Source: Amanita rubescens (taxonomy: Eukaryota > Basidiomycota > Agaricomycetes > Agaricales > Amanitaceae). From it: 64,000 bases of DNA. The notes below the pieces were generated by a model. The model was not told where the DNA came from, made no database searches, and saw nothing but the letters and a program-made list of their open reading frames with translations. Shown here in pieces: positions 57,260 through 64,000 of this stretch. A program made the translations under genes and the position numbers. The stretch covers positions 62,001 through 126,000 of the forward strand of contig WION01000054.1 in NCBI GenBank assembly GCA_015039365.1, in the 5' to 3' direction. Numbering within the stretch: position 1 is the stretch's first letter; every line of letters starts with the position of its first letter.

Positions 57260-59039
57260 TTATTTTCCGAACTTGAGCATCTGCTTGAAGCTCTCCCACT
57301 TGGAAGAGGAAGACGATGCCCGGGCAAATACCTCCCACCTGGATAAGTTCTCTCAACAACTTAGATCGTATACGCGCAAGAGGGACGTACCTGATAATCA
57401 TTCTCCCCCTTTGACCAGCTTCGTTCGTACCAGCGCCCTTGCTGGCGTTATCACCTGCATGGATATTGCTTCTCACTGGCATTCCAGCATTTTCGAGGAT
57501 ATAGACGCCAGTCATCTTGCCGTCCTTTTCTTTTCCGCTACCTCCTTTACCACCCCGGCAGTCGATCTCAAACACCAGCTCTTTTCCATCAATACCTGAG
57601 AAGACGACTTTGGCCTTTTCTTCCTTGAGCCTGTCCACCCACGGCAATCTGACGTCCATGACCAAGTCGTCTTCCCTATATTTGCGATGCTTGCGCGATT
57701 TTCGGTCGCCGTTCTTTTCATCGCGGTCCCTGCCCTTATCCGGGTCTTTTCGCCGCTCTCGACCTTTATCTTTGTCTTCATCCTTCCTTTCACCGCGAAC
57801 GTCGTCCTCGTCTCCAGCCCACTCATGGCCCCTTACGAACCTCTCATGCTTCACCTCTCTTACGACGAATACTAGATCCTGTTTCATTCCATCCCGTCTC
57901 TCGTGCCCCGCGTCGCGAAACACAATCTTCGTCTCAGCGCGGCAACCCGGAGGAACGTCAACATCCAATACCACAGCTTTGGTTTTACCGGTCAAATAGC
58001 GCCGTTTGATACGGTAGCATACGCGCTTGCCGTGGAAAATGTCTTCCAGAGTGAGTGATAGGGGATATGTCCATTCTGGATCAAGGTCAACCTTGGGAAA
58101 GTCTTTCAGAGAGGGAAAGGAGTTGTAATATTCTCTAAGTTCGGTTGTTTTGTATTTGGTGTTGCGTTTGGAGGAGTGATCGCGAGTTTTGGGTTGGCTA
58201 TTAGAATGACCATTATTTTTGGTAGGAGAAGCGGCATAGGTAGGTTTAGAACGGGAGTCACGACATTCATATTCATGGGAAGAAGTAGATGACGAAGATG
58301 AAGACGCGCTAGATTTTTGACTTTTTTTCGGGTTTTGTTTGCGAAGTTTGGCGCGTGGTGGTTTTGGTGAGCCAGGGGCTCCTCCTGAAGGTGACCCAAG
58401 GTCTGAAAATGGCTTGGCAGTATGGTTGGTCGTAGAGCTACATGCCGTTGAGCTCTCATCATCCTCATCATCACATGCTACGGATGTTTTAGTAGAGGCT
58501 GAATCTTCCTCGTCTGGTAACGATGTATTTGACGATACCGGTGAAGATGCAGGCGACGAGTACGGTGAAGATGATGGTGTTGTGAAGGGAGACGACAACG
58601 GAGTTGAAGATGGTGTAGAGTTCGAAGAAGAGGAAGCTGACTTGAACGAACGCGTTGAAGAGTCTGAAGAGGCCGGAGATGCCTTTGGCGGAGTCCGCTC
58701 TTGAACGTCATCCCGCTGCTTATCTGGAGGCCTGCTAGACGCAGACGTTGCGGCCTTGCGTGCCCTTTCCCGCAGCACAGCGCGGTAGGCAGTATTCAGC
58801 TGTCCCCCTTCATTTAGTGGGGGGCACGTGGGTAGTGTATATTACCCACTTCAATAAAGTTCCGCGTTGCAACGTCCTTGTCATTCATATGTCGATCGGG
58901 ATGGCACTCCAGGGCCTACCAAACACGATGAACAGGTGAACCACTTAGCAGGTGTAAGACTGACCTTGTGCTTATATGCCAGTCTTACTTCGTCATCTGT
59001 AACATCGGGGCTGATGCCCAAAAGGGAGTAGGAGCTCAT
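57260..59039 (-). CDS. J-domain (Hsp40) co-chaperone, class B-like
   Basis: The start at 59039 (MSSYSLLGISPDVTDDEVRL) leads through two introns to a J domain: AYKHK, then ALECHPDRHMN with the HPD motif that stimulates Hsp70, then FIELNTAYRAVLRER. A Ser-rich low-complexity linker of about 150 residues follows. The C-terminal substrate-binding domains begin at YPLSLTLEDIFHGKRVCYRI, then VPPGCRAETKIVFRDAGHE and DLVMDVRLPWVDRL. The last intron restores RWEVFARASSSSSKWESFKQ and the end MLKFGK. There is no Cys-rich zinc region, which separates it from class A. A Lys/Asp/Arg repeat region (57690-57800) interrupts the first C-terminal domain. Likely cytosolic. Confidence 0.9.
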
Positions 59040-59246
59040 GGCTTGATAAGAACAAGAGCGGAGAAGAAATGAAGCAGGCCATGTCGGAGCTTAACAAAAC
59101 GAAGCATGCGGCGGGAACGTGTTGCAATTACGTTTGTTTACATCTGTTGGCTGCGGCGGGAACGGTGTGTTGTCGTGTGTTTAACTACGCCATGTTTGGC
59201 GTTGCTTGTGTCACATCCCCGCCAGCGCGCTCATTCGAGCTTTGCG

Positions 59247-60715
59247 ATGACGACGGCAACGCTCCGTTCGCTCTACGGCCGTGCAACCCGGTCCTTCCTC
59301 CACCGGGATATTGCCCTCACCCATTCACTACTTCAATCAGCCTTTTCTATTATTCATTCTCCAACCTTACAACCAGACGCCCTAGCCGAGTACCGACGTA
59401 AATGGGACATACTACGTATAACCTTCGAAACACTCATCTATTCCTCACCGCCACGTCCACCAACGACGGTCCCTGATGAACTCAAACAATTGCTCCTTGA
59501 GTCACCCCAGGCTTTCCTCAACTCAATGTATACACGGTCTCTGACTCTATTTACTCCCTCGGAAGCATCCACCCCAAAAGGCGCCTTTGGCGCTACATGC
59601 CTTCCTCCTCAGGTTCTTCTCACTTTGGTTTACGCCAGCGTGAAATTGAACTGCCATGACTCCGGAAGGTATATGATTGAACAGTGGCTAGCACGACGGG
59701 ATCCCCTTTCGCCGCCTGACTCGGTGCTCTCACATGACGGAAACGGGTATGAGAAAGCATTGGAACTTTATTGCCTACATATCCTGCCTCACTTAGAGCA
59801 GTGGGAATACGCGCGCGAGTTTCTAGAGTACGAGACGGAGTTGCCGGACACAGTTCGCGAGGTAAACCGTCGCTTAATGTTTCAATGGTCATTTCGCTCA
59901 GAGTTTTTCAGAAATTCAAATTAACCCTGAACGCTCTGCATGCACAAGCATTAGCTGCACGTAAAACGCCACAACCAACATATGTTCCCAGCTCTCTGCC
60001 CTCAAGCTCTTCGCGCCCCGCCTCACCAACACCTTCTACGTGTTCCACCTCTTCCTTATCCACAGCATCCAACCATACAATAAAACCATCCCGCACCAGA
60101 GGACGTCGTCACATTAATTCCTTGCTTCCCTTGGCATCGGCATCGACCGATTCACTAGCTTCAGATACCACCGCTACGCCACACGGCTACTCATCGTCCC
60201 GAAAATCACGTTATACCAACGGACACGGCAACGGCCATCCCCACGACCTGGATCACCGCGGCAAACTTACTCCCACAAACCGCTCCTCTTCACGAGGATC
60301 TCACCAATCCTCATCCTCCTCTTCGCCTTGGTCATCATTTCCCTTCGTATCAACTACAAACCTTGAATCGTCGGATTCAAGTACATATGCGATCGTCAAA
60401 GCAACTGTGGCGTCTTATTTCACGCTACCAAAACTTTCAACGCTTTTCATTATTTTTGTTCTTTTCCCTGTGATTTCTTTCTTACTCCGGCTCAGGCACC
60501 GGCGTCGGAAAGTTCTAGCCGGTGGCGGTGCCACTAATGGTGATATCATGACGCCATTGAGAAATGGCTCACTGAACGGTACGAATGTCGAATTGGTGAG
60601 GAAGAAGCTGCAACAGATAGGGACGGCAGATGCGTCGCTTATTTGGAAGTTGTGGACAGAGATTGTAAAGATAGTGATGGATACTGTAAAAATGGCTGGG
60701 AGTGGGTTGGTTTAG
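59247..60715 (+). CDS. C-tail-anchored protein, possibly peroxin Pex26-like
   Basis: Exons 59247-59861 and 59912-60715 join in phase 0 (472 residues). The N-terminal 210 residues are helical, with IALTHSLLQSAFSIIH, LRITFETLIYSS and ALELYCLHILPHLEQWEYAR, in the manner of TPR-like repeats. A Ser/Pro-rich disordered part follows. Near the C-terminus one hydrophobic helix (LSTLFIIFVLFPVISFLLRL) is followed by RHRRRK and a short tail. This layout fits Pex26, the peroxisomal anchor of the Pex1-Pex6 ATPases. The sequence match was not tested, so another tail-anchored protein is possible. The frame starting at 59106 extends further 5' but reads through the promoter. Confidence 0.5.
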
Positions 60716-61049
60716 GCTACCTTTTTTTTTTTTGCTATTATATATTGTACAATGCTTGGGTATTGTAATATCATAGACGATGAGCGACAAAAGAGGCTTG
60801 TAGACCACTGTACAAACACATGTAACACATGTAGGATGGTATAAAATAAGTAAATTATTGGACAATTGAGTTGAAAATAAGGTGGTGAGTCGCATGCTGG
60901 GTGATTGTCCTAGCTACGGCGCGATAAGGGCATAACGATGGTGCATAGCCTTGGATTTGAATGCGCAATGCTGCCACTACTGTCTGGTCCAAAAACGATC
61001 AAATGACTCGCACAGCCACGATCACGACCAAGCCACGACCCTCAACATC

Positions 61050-62615
61050 ATGGCATTCGCTCGTCGATGCGCTATCCTCATTCTTTCTCTTGTTCTCGCT
61101 GGAGCGCGGAACATAGATGACAACTCAACCACACCTGAGATCTTCGTCGGATACGAAACTCATCAGGAGTTCTTGTTCTCAGATGTTCAATACGTAGGCT
61201 CAAAAAAGCCGTTCCGCCGCCATATAGTTGCAATAGGAGACTTGCATGGCGATATGAAAAATGCAAGACGTGTGCTGGAGTTTTCTGGTGTGGTGGACGA
61301 GAACTTGGATTGGTCCGGAAAAGTTGACATACTCGTTCAGACGGGCGATATTATAGACCGGTGAGCACGCCCTCCGCAGTGCGTCTGGGCGCTCATCTTA
61401 AAATACATTCATTCTCGTCAGAGGTGATGACACGAAAGTGTTATTTAAGACAATGGACAAGCTGCGAGCACAGGCAGCTGCACAGGGAGGGCAAGTACTA
61501 ACACTGCTGGGCAATCACGAATGGATGAATGCTATAGGTACGTTTTATTCTCATATTTTGTTCTGCTCTAAGATAAATATTGGAGTTTAGGCGATTGGAG
61601 GTAAGACCTTGCTGTAGTTGCATCTGACGTGTCATCTCAACCTGCCGTGCAAGATATGTATACCCCACCGAGATAGAGACTTTTGGAAGTGTAGAAGAAC
61701 GACAGAGAGTAATTTCAACTGGATGGCTTGGCCGTACCTGGGCTGCAAACTATACCACTGCACTGCGCCTACCTTTGCACCCTTCTATGGGCCCTCCGAA
61801 TACCCCGTACCCGGCGTCTACTTTTGACGACGACAATGGTCATGTTGCTCGACTGGAAGACCACCCATTATCCCGCGCAGCATTATCCTTCGTGCACGGT
61901 GGACTGTCCCCAACGTACAGCAACCTAGCTCCATTCCCCTCTCGCATCAACGAGTTGTCAGCATCTTTACTTCGAAAACTGCAGCATAGAAAACAACCGC
62001 CTCCGCATCCACCTCATCAATACCCTGGTCTCCCACCAAGTATGAACCCCTACGTCTTCTCGCCTCGACATCTGCTGACTGACCGATTATTAGGTGCCAC
62101 TAGTGAAGAGGAAGAGTTGTATGATGCCAACGGCCCTCTCTGGTATCGGGGATGGGCTTCACATCCGGAAGAACGAGTTTGCAATGAAGTTGACCGGGTA
62201 TTGAGAAAGACTGGGACGAGAAGGATGATCATGGGGCATACACCACATTTTGAGGTATGTTACCGAACTAAATCACTTTTCCTGCGCTAACCTAGCGTAG
62301 AATATCGTATCAAGATGTAATGGCAAGATTATCATTATAGATACTGGTGAGTCTTGTTCATGCCTTCCTGTTACGCTCGAAAATGAACTTGTGTGTGAAG
62401 GCATATCGCACGCTTATGGTGGAGCATTATCTGCTCTATCTATCGATTACACCCTGGAACCTGTGTCAAGGGGCGGTATTGAGAAGTGGGTAGAAAAAGA
62501 AGTTGTTCGTGCGTTGTACGCTGATAGTTGGGACGTGGTGGCCAATGATGTTCGGGAGATTGAGGAAGATTTACTCGGTGAAGAGTTTTTCAAAGATGGG
62601 TCGATGTGTGACTAG
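61050..62615 (+). CDS. Shewanella-like (SLP-type) metallophosphatase, secretory, second copy
   Basis: The start at 61050 (MAFARRCAILILSLVLAGAR) gives a signal peptide; an in-frame ATG at 60951 lacks one. Exons 61050-61360, 61422-61537, a 10-nt microexon 61591-61600, then a long exon from about 61654, and two short ones near the end. Motifs: AIGDLHGDM, TGDIIDRG, LLGNHEWMNAIGDWRYV (joined across the microexon), FVHGGLSP, GPLWYRGWA and IMGHTPHFE. The end DGSMCD is at 62615. It is a paralogue of the gene at 2470, with the same intron positions, but keeps the standard active-site sequence. Substrate unknown. Confidence 0.92.
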
Positions 62616-62821
62616 TGTTGCCTATGATTGAATCTGACGGTTATCATTAGCTCTGTTTACATGACTCGGATGCCTCATATTAGAACCAGGTTCTGTCGTT
62701 TAGAGGCTTTTTGGCCACTTGGGGCATTTATTATAGACATGTCGAGTATATATGTACATTGTACTGCACCACTATGGTGGGTTACGCCTCTTTCGCACGC
62801 TCTTGGCCTGTTACCGTCATC

Positions 62822-63142
62822 ATGGCCTCGATATTCCCCATTCTCTTCGTCGGTGTTATCGTCATAACACTCATGTTTCTCGCTGCGGTGTTCACGCCTA
62901 AAGGTCCAAACCAGGTGTACGTTCTGCTGCCACTCACAAACTCGCGAAATCTGCTTACCAGAGTGTCGTAGCGTGGTTCGGACATTCCTAATGCTAACTC
63001 TGGCCTGCTGCTATTTAATGTGGATGGTCACATATCTTGCCCAGTTACACCCGCTTGTCTGTGCGTAGCTTGTTTTGCTCTTCCGAGGAGGGGACGTCAT
63101 ACTCGCTTCACAGCTCCTGTAAGGAAGGCGACCAAGGCATAA
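62822..63142 (+). CDS. VMA9: V-type proton ATPase subunit e (Vma9)
   Basis: A small protein with two membrane helices, part of the membrane sector of the vacuolar proton pump. The start at 62822 (MASIFPILFVGVIVITLMFL) fits the family better than the in-frame ATG at 62774. Exon 1 (62822-62916) joins exon 2 (62972-63060), giving FTPKGPNQVVVRTFLMLTLA and CCYLMWMVTYLAQLHPLV, the family signature. A third exon (63114-63142) adds SPVRKATKA in phase. If that last intron is retained the protein ends LVCA at 63068. The usual length is about 70-75 residues, in line with either form. Confidence 0.8.
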
Positions 63143-63376
63143 CCCCAGGCCGCAATGGCGCTGGCAGAGGAATGTTGCGTTGGGATGCCGGTACCTAGGC
63201 TATAGTATACCAGGTGTGTATCAACCATTTATCGATCGTGTTACGCCTTTGCTCACTAGTACATAGTTGCTCTTTGTACAATAATCATAGATTCTGTATT
63301 AATCAATGACCTGTCTATACTATTCGATTCAGAAAGACTCGATTCCCAAAACAAAAACAAAAAAAAAAAAAAATCA
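63143..63376. other. Intergenic, A-rich tract
   Basis: A 234-bp stretch between convergent genes. It ends in a run of about fifteen A (63359-63373), probably near the 3' end of the minus-strand gene. Confidence 0.4.
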
Positions 63377-64000
63377 TCAAGAAGTTTCGTCACTGTAGTC
63401 ACCCTCCCAACCCGCCATTGCGCTGTTACTTGCGCCCCTACCACATGCGCTCCTCACCCACTTGGTCGTACCCATTTTCCATTCCCCATCTTCGGCGTCG
63501 CTCGTCCAGTGTATTGGACTATGTGAGGTTTTAAATCCCCAACCCGCAAACGAAGGCGACTTGTCCGTTCCTTCGTCATCCTCGGCCTCAGAGGCACCCC
63601 AGGAAACATCACCGTCATTCCCCGTCGAACAGTCAAAGTCGCTGCTCTCAGCTGATGTCTCTTCTTCAGGAATCCAGTCTTCCGGTGGCATCATCGCCTC
63701 GCTCATACCGTCCTCCGTAGGCCACAAATTCGTTGGCGTATGCGTTGCGTTGAGTAACTCGATCGTCCAAGTCGTCCTCTCTTTCCTTACACCGTCTCCC
63801 CTATTCAATTTTAAATGTTCGCTCGCATCGACTGCTCTGGCTAGATGCTCGATCCATCCTCCGCACATCACTGCGATATCGCTCTCAAACCAGATTTCCT
63901 CTAGCCGGATGAACGAAACACTAAATTGTTGCATCTTTTCCTGTACAGCATCACCGATTTCTTTTAGTGACTTGGGTTTCATGGAAGATGAATGTGCTTC
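63377..64000 (-). CDS. Unknown acidic protein, 5' end outside window
   Basis: The frame is open from the right edge to a stop at 63377; an ATG at 63982 may be internal. It begins KPKSLKEIGDAVQEKMQQFS with a likely helical part (IRLEEIWFESDIAVMCGGWI). An acidic tail follows, rich in Trp, Glu and Ser (EEETSAESSDFDC, WGASEAEDDEG), ending GDYSDETS. I do not recognise a family. The acidic Trp-containing tail could be a binding or disordered region. Confidence 0.5.
   Translation of the reverse strand, partial: EAHSSSMKPKSLKEIGDAVQEKMQQFSVSFIRLEEIWFESDIAVMCGGWIEHLARAVDASEHLKLNRGDGVRKERTTWTIELLNATHTPTNLWPTEDGMSEAMMPPEDWIPEEETSAESSDFDCSTGNDGDVSWGASEAEDDEGTDKSPSFAGWGFKTSHSPIHWTSDAEDGEWKMGTTKWVRSACGRGASNSAMAGWEGDYSDETS

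Noticed and set aside
57517..57999. Plus-strand frame of 160 codons within the DnaJ gene
   Set aside because: Antisense shadow of the Lys/Asp/Arg-rich insert in the chaperone.
60951..61049. Upstream in-frame ATG as start of the second phosphatase
   Set aside because: It would put a His-rich hydrophilic leader before the signal peptide at 61050.

Overview
The window is nuclear DNA from a mushroom-forming basidiomycete (Agaricomyc­etes). Genes are packed on both strands, most carry several 45-75 nt GT-AG introns, and the families are typical of that class: NACHT proteins, Crinkler-type proteins, Thr-rich single-pass membrane proteins and expanded alpha/beta-hydrolases. No operons, CRISPR arrays or prokaryotic features were seen. 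Exon limits were worked out by eye from GT/AG (or GC/AG) signals, reading phase and remembered family consensus; no database search was possible.

Left core block, about 2.4-27.2 kb. From left to right: a Shewanella-like (SLP-type) metallophosphatase, an HNH-type protein, a proline iminopeptidase, a Sec14 protein, chaperonin subunit CCT5, the PP2A catalytic subunit, a probable mitochondrial protein, a double-G-domain GTPase, an SR-rich protein, a cytochrome b5-domain protein, a tRNA-Ala, a Whi5/Nrm1-like cell-cycle repressor, the RNA-decapping nuclease Rai1, and a Lys-rich coiled-coil protein. A second Crinkler-like gene runs off the left edge (1-881).

Accessory island, about 27.3-56.5 kb. 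A convergent pair, a membrane glycoprotein gene (+) facing an alpha/beta-hydrolase gene (-), occurs twice. In the second pair the hydrolase is split by a 1.56-kb element with terminal inverted repeats. Two more intact hydrolases lie at 51.2-52.5 and 55.1-56.5 kb, and a relic lies at 27.7 kb. The island also holds an intact NACHT gene and a decayed second copy, a protein-kinase-like gene whose end runs into NACHT-derived DNA, a decayed transposon-associated gene family member, and a Crinkler protein with a P-loop NTPase and a PD-(D/E)XK-type nuclease domain. Local duplications, stop codons, frameshifts and repeats mark it as a fast-evolving region. The core gene ASK1 (DASH complex) sits inside it between two hydrolases.

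Right core block, about 57-64 kb. It holds a J-domain chaperone, a tail-anchored protein that may be Pex26-like, a second SLP-type phosphatase paralogous to the one at the left end, V-ATPase subunit e, and a gene leaving the right edge.

The core genes serve general cell functions (protein folding, phosphorylation, kinetochore, RNA quality control, vacuole acidification). The island genes are those fungi are thought to use for non-self recognition and inter-organism conflict.
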